From Acidothermus sp. (GTDB taxonomy: Bacteria > Actinomycetota > Actinomycetes > Acidothermales > Acidothermaceae): a stretch of 36,564 bases of DNA. Below, piece after piece: positions 15,672-26,978 of this stretch. The notes below the pieces were generated by a model. It did not search any database, was not told the origin of the DNA, and saw only the letters and a list, made by a program, of their open reading frames with translations. Both the position numbers and the translations under genes were made by a program. Where the stretch lies: the NCBI GenBank assembly GCA_023512015.1, contig JAIMAI010000021.1:1-36564 (forward strand). Direction: 5' to 3'. Positions within the stretch are counted from its first letter, which is position 1, and each line of letters starts with the position of its first letter.

Positions 15672-15983
15672 GTGACGACCGCCACCGGCACCCGGGTTGC
15701 CATTCGTCCGCTGGAGGACAGGATCGTCGTCCAGCCGGTCGAAGCCGAGACCACCACGGCATCCGGTCTAGTGATCCCTGACACCGCCAAGGAGAAGCCG
15801 CAGGAAGGGATCGTCCTTGCGGTTGGCCCGGGCCGTTTCGAAGACGGCCAGCGTGTGCCGCTCGACGTCAAGGAGGGCGACCGCGTCCTCTACAGCAAGT
15901 ACGGCGGCACCGAGGTGAAGTACAACGGCGAGGAGTACCTCGTACTCTCCGCACGCGACGTGCTCGCCGTCATCGAGAAGTAG
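15672..15983 (+). CDS. groES: Co-chaperonin GroES
   Basis: 103 residues. GroES is the 10-kDa lid of the chaperonin. Motifs are [36 protein letters not shown] (including the mobile loop) and [35 protein letters not shown]. The start is GTG 15672, behind GAAGGAGGAGGG. It is the first gene of groES-groEL, under two CIRCE elements, so induction by heat through HrcA is expected; hrcA is not in the window. An intercistronic hairpin follows before groEL. Confidence 0.97.
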   Translation: MTTATGTRVAIRPLEDRIVVQPVEAETTTASGLVIPDTAKEKPQEGIVLAVGPGRFEDGQRVPLDVKEGDRVLYSKYGGTEVKYNGEEYLVLSARDVLAVIEK

Positions 15984-16007
15984 TCACCGCAGGTATCGAA
16001 GACGTGA

Positions 16008-17704
<1,697 letters not shown>

Positions 17705-17752
17705 TACGGGGAGCGGAAGCGAGCGTGGCCGGGTTGCTGCACGCCCGCGACT

Positions 17753-17768
17753 ACCCGCACTGAGCGTC
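17753..17768 (+). repeat. 16-bp direct repeat, copy 2
   Basis: Exact copy of the groEL 3'-end sequence ACCCGCACTGAGCGTC in the spacer downstream of groEL. Confidence 0.6.
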
Positions 17769-17874
17769 CGCGGGCGGAAACTCCCGCACCGATCTCATGC
17801 CGATCCCCTGACGCGCCGAGACACATCGCAGGGCGTCGGTGGGCACGCCCGGTCCCGAGCGGGAGGGCTGATCG

Positions 17875-18840
17875 GTGGAGCAAGGCGTCGCCGTCCCGGC
17901 TGCCGCGTCTCCAACCTCCCTCGCCGGATTGTTGGCTCGGGGAGAGCGAGCGACCTTCCACGGTCCGCCGGCGAACGCCGTTTCCTCGCTGGAGCGGGCC
18001 GTCGAGCTTGCCCGCGGTGATGGCCGGGAGGCGGAGGCGACCGCTGCGACGTGGCTGCTCGGGGTCGCTCATGCGGCGCTCGGCCGCTTCGGAACCGCGC
18101 TCAGGGTGCTGGACCCCGTCGTCGCTCCGCTCTACGACGCGGTCTCCGGAGAGCAGACCGGCCCCGAGCTGCTGCTGTTCGGCTCGCTGGCCGCCGCCAC
18201 GGTCGCCAGCGTCCATCGTCAGCTCGGTGGGCACGCTACGGCACGGGAGTTCGACGCCCTCGGACTCACCGCCTCCGGCGCGATCGCGAATCTCGATGAG
18301 GCCGTGTTCGACTGCCGGTTGGGGCTGGCGTGCGATGCCATCGGCCTCGGGGAGGTGGACGCCGTCCAACCCGATCTCGCGGCGGCGGCGGAGCTGGTGG
18401 ACCGGCATCCCGACTGGTGGAGACAGCGCGTCCGTCTCGATTGGGCCCGCGCGGAATATGCGCTGCTGCGCGACAACGTCACCCAGGCCATCGACGCGGC
18501 GAGCGAAGCGGTCGATCGGGCCGAACTGGCGCGCGCGCCGCGGCACGTGGCCAAAGGCTTGCTCTTCCTCGGGGTCGCCCAAGCGCAGGTCAGCCCCGAG
18601 GAGGCCATCGCCACCCTGCGGCGGGCCGCGATGCTCGCGGAGCAACTCGGCACCCTCCCGCTGATCTGGCTCCCGCGGGCGCTCCTCGGTGCCCTGCTCG
18701 CCGACACCGACCCCGCCGAGAGCGCCGCGCACCTTCAGGCCGCGCGGTCCGCGGTCCTGGCCATCGCCGGTGATCTTCCGGACGGCGTCCGCGAACGGTG
18801 GCTTGCGCGCCCGGACGTCGAGGCCCTCCTGACGGCCTAG
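17875..18840 (+). CDS. Helical-repeat (TPR-like) protein of unknown function
   Basis: 321 residues, soluble, almost wholly alpha-helical and Ala/Leu-rich. Repeating helix pairs such as AVSSLERAVELARGDG, AATWLLGVAHAALGRFGTALRVL, QAIDAASEAVDRAELA, AKGLLFLGVAQAQVSPEEAIATLRRAAML and ESAAHLQAARSAVLAI resemble tetratricopeptide repeats. No signal peptide, catalytic motif or DNA-binding domain is visible. The start is GTG 17875 behind GAGGG at 8 bases. It ends 166 bp before the preferred bldM start and may be cotranscribed with it if that promoter is weak. The function is unknown; a protein-interaction scaffold is the most that can be said. Confidence 0.8.
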   Translation: MEQGVAVPAAASPTSLAGLLARGERATFHGPPANAVSSLERAVELARGDGREAEATAATWLLGVAHAALGRFGTALRVLDPVVAPLYDAVSGEQTGPELLLFGSLAAATVASVHRQLGGHATAREFDALGLTASGAIANLDEAVFDCRLGLACDAIGLGEVDAVQPDLAAAAELVDRHPDWWRQRVRLDWARAEYALLRDNVTQAIDAASEAVDRAELARAPRHVAKGLLFLGVAQAQVSPEEAIATLRRAAMLAEQLGTLPLIWLPRALLGALLADTDPAESAAHLQAARSAVLAIAGDLPDGVRERWLARPDVEALLTA

Positions 18841-18862
18841 GCCGCTTGGCGTAAGGAAAACC

Positions 18863-18892
18863 ATGACAAACGCAGCAACACGGAACTACGCT
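18863..18892 (+). promoter_or_regulatory. Candidate bldM promoter
   Basis: ATGACA (18863-18868), 18-base spacer, TACGCT (18887-18892). It overlaps an alternative ATG start at 18863 that has its own good Shine-Dalgarno (AAGGA), so only one of the two readings may be used. Confidence 0.4.
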
Positions 18893-19006
18893 GATCGGAC
18901 GCACCGAAGGGCCATCGAGCGGCTCATCCCGGGCACCGGTCGTGCCGATGATTCGGACGATGGCCTGGTGCGCCAGCCAATTCCTCCGGTGCAAAGGCGG
19001 CAGCCC

Positions 19007-19615
19007 GTGACGACCGTGCTCATCGGTGAGCAAGACTCCCGGTGCCGGGAGAAATTGCGGCGGTACATGGCCGCCGTCCCCGGCATTTCCCAGGTCGTGA
19101 CGGCGGCGAGTAGTGCTGAAACCTTCGTGCGGTACACGATCGAGCGTCCCGCCGTCGTCTTCCTCGACGTCGACATCCCCGATCTGGGAGGTCCGGAGAC
19201 CGCGCGTCAACTGGTGGCGGCTCACCCGGACGCCAACGTCGTCATGCTGGCCGAACAAGACGACCACGAGCGGTTGGCGGAGGCGATGGCCGGAGGTGCC
19301 AGGGGATATCTCACCCGCCATCCGTCGGTGGAGGAAATCTGCGCCGCCCTAGCGCACGTCGTTGTCGACACCCGCATGCGCCGGATCGCCAACGGCGAAC
19401 CGCCGCCTCCGCTATTGGAGGTTCCGCTGACCGAACGCGAGCGGCAGGTCCTCGACGGCATGAGTCGCGGCATGAGCAACCACGAAATCGGTCGTGAGCT
19501 CTTCCTCTCCGAAGACACGATCAAAACGCACGCGCGGCGGCTGTTCCGCAAACTCGGCGCCAACGATCGGGCGCAGGCAGTGGCGCTGGGCATCCGCGCC
19601 GGCCTGGTGCGCTGA
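19007..19615 (+). CDS. bldM: BldM-like atypical response regulator (LuxR/NarL-type DNA-binding)
   Basis: 202 residues from GTG 19007. The receiver domain is at 1-120 and a LuxR-type helix-turn-helix at about 138-202. The HTH reads LTERERQVLDGMSRGMSNHEIGRELFLSEDTIKTHARRLFRKLGANDRAQAVALG, very close to Streptomyces BldM. BldM is an orphan regulator that controls aerial-growth and sporulation genes, alone or with WhiI. The receiver keeps the phospho-acceptor-like Asp in VFLDVDIPD, but the acidic pair is degenerate (GEQDS) and the conserved Lys is Arg (YLTRHP), so classical phosphorylation is unlikely. ATG 18863 would add 48 residues and has AAGGA upstream, but BldM length and a candidate promoter inside the extension favour 19007. 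guaB follows, as in Streptomyces. Confidence 0.85.
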   Translation: MTTVLIGEQDSRCREKLRRYMAAVPGISQVVTAASSAETFVRYTIERPAVVFLDVDIPDLGGPETARQLVAAHPDANVVMLAEQDDHERLAEAMAGGARGYLTRHPSVEEICAALAHVVVDTRMRRIANGEPPPPLLEVPLTERERQVLDGMSRGMSNHEIGRELFLSEDTIKTHARRLFRKLGANDRAQAVALGIRAGLVR

Positions 19616-19620
19616 GATCC

Positions 19621-21204
<1,584 letters not shown>

Positions 21205-21207
21205 GAG

Positions 21208-22317
21208 ATGACCGAAGTAGCCATCGGGATGGGGAAGAACGCACGCCGCGCTTACGGATTCGATGACATCTCCATCGTCCCGTCGCGCCGCACCCGCGAC
21301 CCCGACCAAGTGTCGGTGGCGTGGCAGATCGATGCGTACCGTTTCGAAGCACCGATTCTCTCCAGCGCGATGGATTCCGTTGCTTCGCCGCACACCGTCA
21401 TCGAGATCGGGCGTCTCGGCGGATTGGGGGTGCTCGACCTGGAGGGTCTGTGGACCCGTTACGAGGATCCCGAACCCCTTCTGGAGGAAATCGCCGAGAT
21501 TCCCGACGAAAAGGTCGTCCGCCGACTTCGCGAAATCTACGCGGAGCCGATCAAAGAGGAGCTCATCAAGGAGCGGATTCGCCAGATCCGGGAAGCGGGT
21601 GTCGTCGCGGCCGGTGCGCTTTCTCCCCAGCGGACCGTCGAATTCCACAAAGCCGTGCTCGAAGCCGGCGTGGATATCTTCGTCATCCGAGGCACCACGG
21701 TGTCGGCCGAGCACGTCTCGCAACGCGTGGAACCACTGAACCTGAAGAAATTCATCTACGAGCTCGACGTCCCGGTCATCGTCGGTGGCTCCTATACCTA
21801 TCAGGCGGCTCTTCATCTCATGCGCACCGGAGCGGCGGGGATCCTCGTCGGAGTCGGCGGTGGGGCGGCGCACACGACCCAGGCGGTGCTGGGAATCGGC
21901 GTTCCCATGGCCACGGTGGTGGCGGATGCCGCGGCCGCGCGGCGCGATTATCTCGACGAATCCGGAGGCCGCTACGTGCACGTCATCGCCGACGGTGCGA
22001 TGCGCACCGGCGGGGATATCGCAAAAGCCATAGCGTGCGGCGCCGACGCGGTGATGATCGGACTTCCGCTTGCGCGCGCGGTGGAAGCGCCGGGCCGAGG
22101 GTGGCACTGGGGAGCCGAGAGCCGCCACCCCGAATTGCCGCGCGGAGTGCGGTACTGGGCGGGAACGGTCGGCACGTTACGAGAAATCTTCTACGGCCCG
22201 GCCCGGGACGCCGCGGGTACCACGAATCTCGTCGGTGCTCTGCGAAAGGCGATGGCGACCTGCGGATACAGCGACCTCAAGGAATTCCAGCGGGTCGAAC
22301 TCGTCGTCGCGGAGTGA
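21208..22317 (+). CDS. guaB3: GuaB3 family IMP dehydrogenase-related protein
   Basis: 369 residues. The (beta/alpha)8 barrel is IMPDH-like (YGFDDISIVPSRRTRDPDQV, APILSSAMDSV) but lacks CBS domains. The loop that holds the catalytic Cys in GuaB reads GVGGGAAHTTQAVLGIG, with His where Cys is expected, so IMP oxidation by the usual thioimidate route is unlikely. The later segment [41 protein letters not shown] is typical of actinobacterial GuaB3, whose role in mycobacteria and streptomycetes is not settled. The start is ATG 21208, 3 bp after guaB, so the two are cotranscribed. Confidence 0.92.
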   Translation: MTEVAIGMGKNARRAYGFDDISIVPSRRTRDPDQVSVAWQIDAYRFEAPILSSAMDSVASPHTVIEIGRLGGLGVLDLEGLWTRYEDPEPLLEEIAEIPDEKVVRRLREIYAEPIKEELIKERIRQIREAGVVAAGALSPQRTVEFHKAVLEAGVDIFVIRGTTVSAEHVSQRVEPLNLKKFIYELDVPVIVGGSYTYQAALHLMRTGAAGILVGVGGGAAHTTQAVLGIGVPMATVVADAAAARRDYLDESGGRYVHVIADGAMRTGGDIAKAIACGADAVMIGLPLARAVEAPGRGWHWGAESRHPELPRGVRYWAGTVGTLREIFYGPARDAAGTTNLVGALRKAMATCGYSDLKEFQRVELVVAE

Positions 22318-22324
22318 AGGCCGC

Positions 22325-23623
22325 TCACACGGATCGGATTCGTAACCCGAGGGAGCGGAGATTCTCCTCCGGTCGGTGGTATCCGCGGATCAGGTGGTGG
22401 ACGCCGGTGAGCACCGTCGTCCCGGAGGCGATGGCAGCGGCGATGACGCTGGAGAAACCGGCGCGTACGTCGGGGATTTCCACCTCGGCCCCGTGGAGCG
22501 GTGAGATACCGCGGACGACGGCGGAGTGCACCGCATCGGTGTCGTGGAAACGGCAGGCCGGGCCGCCGAGGCACGTCGCGAAGAGTTCGATTTCCGCCCC
22601 CATGGCCTGCAGCGCGGGAACGTATACCAGCCGGTCCTCGTAAACCGTCTCGTGCAACACCGACATACCCTTGGCCTGGGTGAACAGCATCATGAGCGGG
22701 GTCTGCCAATCCGTCATGAAACCGGGGTGCGTGTCGGTCTGAACGGCGGCGGCACGCAGTCCGTCGGGAGCGGTGGCCATCATGCCTTCGTCGTCGATGG
22801 CCACGTGCGCGCCCATACGCTGCAGCGTGGTGATGGCGGTGACGAGTCTTTCCTGAGGGCAGCCGATGACCCGAACTTCCCCTCTGGTGAGGAGTCCGGC
22901 GACGAGGTAGCTGAAAGCTTCGTTGCGATCCCCGGCGAGGCGAGTGCGGGCGCCGCGCAACCGGGAAACCCCCTCGATCACGACACGCCGGTCCGGCCAG
23001 AATTCGATGCGCGCGCCCATGCGTTGCAGGAACAACGCGAGGTCGACGACTTCGGGTTCGGTCGCGGCGTTGGTGAGAACGGTCTTCCCTTTCGCCAGCG
23101 TCGCCGTGAGCAGCACGGATTCGGTGGCCCCGACGCTCGGGTACGGCAGGTGGATCCGCGCACCGGTGAGCCGACCCGCTTTGGCCCTGATGCCGTCGTC
23201 GGTTTCCTCGACTTCGGCTCCGAAGGCCCGTAAAGCGGCGACGTGGAAATCGACCGGCCGGCTGCCGATTCGGTCCCCTCCGACTCGAGGGACGAAGGCT
23301 TCGTGGGCGCGGTGCAGCAGCGGACCGAGGAGTAGCACCGGAATGCGGTTGAGGCCGCTGAACGACAAAGGCACGTTGGGGAGGAGTTCCCGCGACGGAT
23401 AAACGGTGACCCGGGCGTCTTCCCGTTCGACGCCGGCCCCGATCGCGCGCAACATATCCGTGGTGATCGAAACGTCACCGACGTCGGGGACGTTGTCGAT
23501 GATGCTGGGTTCTTCCGCGAGCAACGCGGCGACCATGTGCTTGGTGACCGCGTTCTTCGCGCCGCGGAGCACGATATCGCCACGCAGTGGACCGCTCGGT
23601 TCGATGACCCAGGTGTCGGCCAT
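22325..23623 (-). CDS. murA: UDP-N-acetylglucosamine 1-carboxyvinyltransferase (MurA-type), Asp in place of catalytic Cys
   Basis: 432 residues from ATG 23623. MurA adds enolpyruvate to UDP-GlcNAc, the first committed step to peptidoglycan. The inside-out alpha/beta barrel shows GPLRGDIVLRGAKNAVTKHMVAALLA, NRIPVLLLGPLL, GDRNEAFSYLVAG and TDWQTPLMML. The active-site loop reads RVGGDRIGSRPVDFH, so residue 117 is Asp where most MurA have Cys. The same replacement in Mycobacterium tuberculosis MurA makes it insensitive to fosfomycin. NRIPVLLLGPLLHR recalls an actinobacterial second MurA family, so this may not be the only MurA. ATG 23632 is 3 codons upstream and equally possible. It is divergent from the oxidoreductase gene with about 59 bp between starts, and converges on guaB3. 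Confidence 0.9.
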   Translation of the reverse strand: MADTWVIEPSGPLRGDIVLRGAKNAVTKHMVAALLAEEPSIIDNVPDVGDVSITTDMLRAIGAGVEREDARVTVYPSRELLPNVPLSFSGLNRIPVLLLGPLLHRAHEAFVPRVGGDRIGSRPVDFHVAALRAFGAEVEETDDGIRAKAGRLTGARIHLPYPSVGATESVLLTATLAKGKTVLTNAATEPEVVDLALFLQRMGARIEFWPDRRVVIEGVSRLRGARTRLAGDRNEAFSYLVAGLLTRGEVRVIGCPQERLVTAITTLQRMGAHVAIDDEGMMATAPDGLRAAAVQTDTHPGFMTDWQTPLMMLFTQAKGMSVLHETVYEDRLVYVPALQAMGAEIELFATCLGGPACRFHDTDAVHSAVVRGISPLHGAEVEIPDVRAGFSSVIAAAIASGTTVLTGVHHLIRGYHRPEENLRSLGLRIRSV

Positions 23624-23682
23624 GGTAGGCATGGTAGTAATGATCCGCGAGTCGTTGGTAGGCGATGGGTGAGGAGCTGGAA

Positions 23683-24690
23683 ATGACCGCACGAGATGCC
23701 ACGGTGAACTGGGGAATTCTCGGCACCGGCTGGATCGCGAGCAAATTCGCCGCCGACATCGCGCTTCTGCCGGACGCACGGGTCGTGGCGGTCGGCTCCC
23801 GCACCCTCGACCGCGCGGCGGAATTCGCGGACCGATTCGGCATTCCCCGTCGGCACGGAAGTTACGAGGCCCTGGTGGCCGATCCCGAGGTGGACGTCGT
23901 CTACGTCGCCACTCCACACCCCTTCCACGTCACCGATGCCCTGCTCGCCATCGAAGCGGGGAAAGCAGTGTTGGTGGAGAAACCTTTCACCATGGACGCC
24001 GATCAGGCCCGGCGGGTGGTCGGTGCCGCCCGGGCCCGCGGCGTCTTCGCGATGGAGGCCATGTGGACCCGCTTTCTGCCGCACATGAGACGGATCCGCG
24101 AGCTGGTGGACGGCGGCCGGCTGGGCGACGTCCGATCGATGACCGCCGATCACGGGCAATGGTTCGCGAAGGATCCGGAACACCGGCTTTTCTCCCCCGA
24201 TTTGGGCGGCGGGGCCCTGCTCGACCTCGGGGTTTACGTGGTCTCCCTCGCGTCGTTCTTCTTCGGCGCCCCGACCCAGGTCGTGGCGATGAGCGAACCG
24301 ACGTTCACCGGCGTCGACGCGCAAACCGCGGTGCTCCTCCGACATACCGGGGGACGGCTCGCCGCGCTACTCGCCACCCTGGAGACGCGCAGCGCCACGT
24401 GGGTGAGCATCAACGGGGTCGAGGCGAGGATCGAGATCGGTGGCCCGTTCTACGCGCCCGCACCGTTCCGCCTGGTGACGCGGGACGGGAAAGTCGAGGA
24501 GTTCGATCTCCCGCACCTCGGGCACGGGTTGTTGTACGAGGCAGCCGAGGTGGGTCGGTGTCTTCGCCAGGGGCTGCGGGAAAGTCCGATCATGCCGTTG
24601 GACGAGACGGTCCAGATCCTGGAGGTACTCGACGAGATTCGCCGTCAAATCGGTCTGCGTTACCCCTGGGAGGACGCCCCTTCTTCGTGA
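23683..24690 (+). CDS. Gfo/Idh/MocA family NAD(P)-dependent oxidoreductase
   Basis: 335 residues. The N-terminal Rossmann fold carries WGILGTGWIASKFAADI, and the family motif VLVEKPFTMDADQARRVV contains the conserved EKP lysine. The C-terminal alpha/beta domain has FSPDLGGGALLDLGVYVVSLASFFFG with its Asp/Tyr region, as in trans-1,2-dihydrobenzene-1,2-diol dehydrogenase-like and sugar dehydrogenase members. It would oxidise or reduce a polyol or sugar derivative; the substrate cannot be told. The start is ATG 23683 with GAGGAG 6 bases upstream. It is divergent from murA. Confidence 0.9.
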   Translation: MTARDATVNWGILGTGWIASKFAADIALLPDARVVAVGSRTLDRAAEFADRFGIPRRHGSYEALVADPEVDVVYVATPHPFHVTDALLAIEAGKAVLVEKPFTMDADQARRVVGAARARGVFAMEAMWTRFLPHMRRIRELVDGGRLGDVRSMTADHGQWFAKDPEHRLFSPDLGGGALLDLGVYVVSLASFFFGAPTQVVAMSEPTFTGVDAQTAVLLRHTGGRLAALLATLETRSATWVSINGVEARIEIGGPFYAPAPFRLVTRDGKVEEFDLPHLGHGLLYEAAEVGRCLRQGLRESPIMPLDETVQILEVLDEIRRQIGLRYPWEDAPSS

Positions 24691-24734
24691 GGGACGGCGA
24701 AACGCCGGGTGCTCGGTGCGGCTCACCCTCCGCT

Positions 24735-25076
24735 TCAGGCCCGGCCGCGGCTCAACTCCAGGACGGCGAGGGCGAGCTGCCCGCCGCCTCGACCGAGCCC
24801 TTCGACGTAGGCATTGACGATCTGCAATTCACGGGAGTGCTCGAGACGACGCCCGGTGTGGGCCATGCGGATCGCCTGGATCTGCTTGGAGAGGGCGATC
24901 CGCCGCTTGACGATCGCGATGATCTCGTTGTCGATTTCGTCGATCTTCGCGCGGAGCCGGGAGATGGCCTCGGCGACGTCGTCCGGAGTCAGCGATGCCG
25001 CGTCGACGAGGTCAAGGTCCAGAGCCTCGGCGAGAGCTTGGCGTACTTCCTCGTCGCTCACCATGTTGTTCACCAC
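24735..25076 (-). CDS. Chorismate mutase, AroQ class
   Basis: 113 residues. The AroQ helical core is visible: Arg42, Asp46 and Asp49 in RLRAKIDEIDNEI, Arg58/Arg59 and Lys64 in VKRRIALSKQIQAIR, and Glu83 in HSRELQIV. It converts chorismate to prephenate for phenylalanine and tyrosine. A 30-residue acidic N-terminal extension precedes the core. Start candidates are the adjacent GTG codons at 25076 and 25073, with AAAGGA 5 or 8 bases upstream; ATG 25064 is too far from it. In actinobacteria this small mutase commonly lies beside guaA and needs DAHP synthase for full activity. A terminator-like hairpin lies 47 bp upstream, between the gene and any promoter. Confidence 0.9.
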   Translation of the reverse strand: MVNNMVSDEEVRQALAEALDLDLVDAASLTPDDVAEAISRLRAKIDEIDNEIIAIVKRRIALSKQIQAIRMAHTGRRLEHSRELQIVNAYVEGLGRGGGQLALAVLELSRGRA

Positions 25077-25123
25077 TGGATTCCTTTCTGGTCGGGCTCC
25101 GGGTTCCTTGCCCTGACGCCAAA

Positions 25124-25150
25124 ACGCCCCGGGCTTGGAGCCCGGGGCGT
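25124..25150 (-). terminator. Terminator-like hairpin upstream of chorismate mutase (possible attenuator)
   Basis: ACGCCCCGGGCT - 3-base loop - AGCCCGGGGCGT, a perfect 12-bp stem. On the minus strand it is followed directly by TTTTGG, so it reads as a Rho-independent terminator toward the chorismate mutase gene. No annotated minus-strand gene lies upstream for it to terminate, and the 47 bp between it and the gene are too short for a clear promoter. Confidence 0.6.
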
Positions 25151-25350
25151 CGGTTGGTCTGCAGACGAGGTCGACGGCTACCGGACTCTTCCGGAGCCAT
25201 AAAAGAAGAACGCCGACCGCGTCACGCGTCCAGTGTGCCAGCTCACCCCGCTCGAGTCCAGCCCAGGGCGGAACTCACCCGAGTTCTGTGCGTCCCGGGG
25301 TCGGGCTCGCAGAGGCCGTCGTCCGGCTCGGGCGGCAACCGCGATCCCCG

Positions 25351-25356
25351 TAGGAT
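25351..25356 (+). promoter_or_regulatory. -10 box of a leaderless guaA promoter
   Basis: TAGGAT, 6 bases, then the GTG start of guaA at 25363: same spacing as at alr. No Shine-Dalgarno. Confidence 0.5.
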
Positions 25357-25362
25357 CTGCGC

Positions 25363-26955
25363 GTGACGACGTCCTTCCAGCAGCCTTCCGATGAACGGGA
25401 TCGATCGCCTGAGGCTCGGCCCGTTCTCGTCGTCGATTTCGGAGCGCAGTACGCACAGTTGATCGCACGGCGGGTTCGGGAGGCGGGAAGCTACAGCGAG
25501 ATCGTTCCGCACGACATCTCGCTTGCGGAACTGCAAGCGCGCAACCCTTCCGCGATCGTGCTGTCGGGCGGCCCGGCCTCGGTGTACGAAGCCGGCGCTC
25601 CGCGGCTCGACCCGGGTGTCTTCGATCTCGGTGTCCCGATCCTCGGCATTTGCTACGGTTTCCAACTCATGGCGGCCACCCTCGGTGGTGTGGTCACCCA
25701 GACGGGCCGCGCCGAGTTCGGGGCCACCCCGCTGCGGGTCGGCGGCGATTCCGTGCTCTTCTCGGGGTTGCCCACCGATCAGGTGGTTTGGATGTCGCAT
25801 CGCGACATGGTCACCGAAGCACCGCCTGGTTTCACGGTCACCGCTTCGACGCCGGCCACTGCGGTCGCGGCGTTCGAGAATCCGGGACGGCGCTTGGCCG
25901 GCGTCCAATTCCATCCCGAGGTGCGGCATACCGCTTACGGCGTGGAGATTCTCCGCCGTTTCCTGCGGGACATCGCGGGGATCGCGCCGAGTTGGACGCC
26001 GTCCAGCATCGTCGCCGAGTTGGTACCGCGGATCCGCCGACAGATCGGGGCGGGCAGAGCCATCTGCGGACTGTCCGGAGGGGTGGATTCGGCGGTGGCC
26101 GCTGCGCTGGTGCAGCGGGCCATCGGCGATCGTTTGACCTGCGTCTTCGTCGACCACGGTCTGCTCCGTGAAGGAGAAGCCGAGCAGGTGGAACGCGATT
26201 TCGTGGCGGCCACCGGCGCCCGTCTCCACGTGGTGGACGCTGCCGATCGTTTCCTCACCGAGCTTGCCGGCGTCGTCGACCCGGAGGAGAAACGGAAAAT
26301 CATCGGACGCGAATTCATCCGTGCGTTCGAAGAAGCGGCGGAGCAGATTTCGCGGGAGGCGCCCGTCGAGTTCTTGGTCCAGGGGACGCTGTACCCCGAT
26401 GTCGTGGAGTCCGGCGGAGGTGCAAATGCCGCGACCATCAAATCCCATCACAACGTCGGGGGCTTGCCCGCGGATCTGCGTTTTCGGCTGGTCGAACCGT
26501 TGCGCACCTTGTTCAAAGACGAAGTACGGGCGGTCGGGGTCGAGCTCGGCCTTCCCGAGGCGATGGTGTGGCGCCAGCCCTTCCCCGGTCCCGGCCTCGC
26601 GGTGCGCATCGTCGGGGAAGTGACCCGCGACCGGCTCGCCACGGTCCGCCGCGCCGATGCCATCGTGCGCGAGGAATTGTCGGCCGCCGGTCTCGACCGG
26701 GAGATTTGGCAGTGTCCGGTCGTCCTTTTGGCGGAGGTTCGCTCCGTGGGGGTCCAGGGGGACGGACGCAGCTACGGCCATCCCATCGTGTTGCGACCGG
26801 TGACGTCCGAAGACGCGATGACCGCAGATTGGGCGCGCCTTCCCCACGAATTGCTTGCCCGGATTTCCACCCGTATCACCAACGAGGTTCCGCAGGTGAA
26901 TCGGGTCGTGCTCGATATCACGAGCAAGCCGCCGGCCACCATCGAGTGGGAGTGA
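25363..26955 (+). CDS. guaA: GMP synthase (glutamine-hydrolysing)
   Basis: 530 residues. It makes GMP from XMP, ATP and glutamine. The N-terminal class I amidotransferase (about 20-205) has nucleophile Cys97 in ILGICYGFQ with His184 and Glu186 in FHPEV. The ATP-pyrophosphatase domain carries the PP-loop SGGVDS (238-243). The C-terminal dimerisation domain ends [17 protein letters not shown]. The GTG start at 25363 is probably leaderless. With guaB and guaB3 it puts most of GMP synthesis within 8 kb. It converges on the xylanase gene with a 23-bp gap. Confidence 0.97.
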   Translation: MTTSFQQPSDERDRSPEARPVLVVDFGAQYAQLIARRVREAGSYSEIVPHDISLAELQARNPSAIVLSGGPASVYEAGAPRLDPGVFDLGVPILGICYGFQLMAATLGGVVTQTGRAEFGATPLRVGGDSVLFSGLPTDQVVWMSHRDMVTEAPPGFTVTASTPATAVAAFENPGRRLAGVQFHPEVRHTAYGVEILRRFLRDIAGIAPSWTPSSIVAELVPRIRRQIGAGRAICGLSGGVDSAVAAALVQRAIGDRLTCVFVDHGLLREGEAEQVERDFVAATGARLHVVDAADRFLTELAGVVDPEEKRKIIGREFIRAFEEAAEQISREAPVEFLVQGTLYPDVVESGGGANAATIKSHHNVGGLPADLRFRLVEPLRTLFKDEVRAVGVELGLPEAMVWRQPFPGPGLAVRIVGEVTRDRLATVRRADAIVREELSAAGLDREIWQCPVVLLAEVRSVGVQGDGRSYGHPIVLRPVTSEDAMTADWARLPHELLARISTRITNEVPQVNRVVLDITSKPPATIEWE

Positions 26956-26978
26956 CCGGCGGCCCGCTCAGTCGACCG

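Noticed and set aside
25012-25200. Leader peptide or small gene on the minus strand upstream of chorismate mutase
   Set aside because: It starts with ATG but has no Shine-Dalgarno, is Arg/Gly/Ser-rich with no aromatic run, and overlaps the real gene out of frame. Kept only as context for the hairpin.
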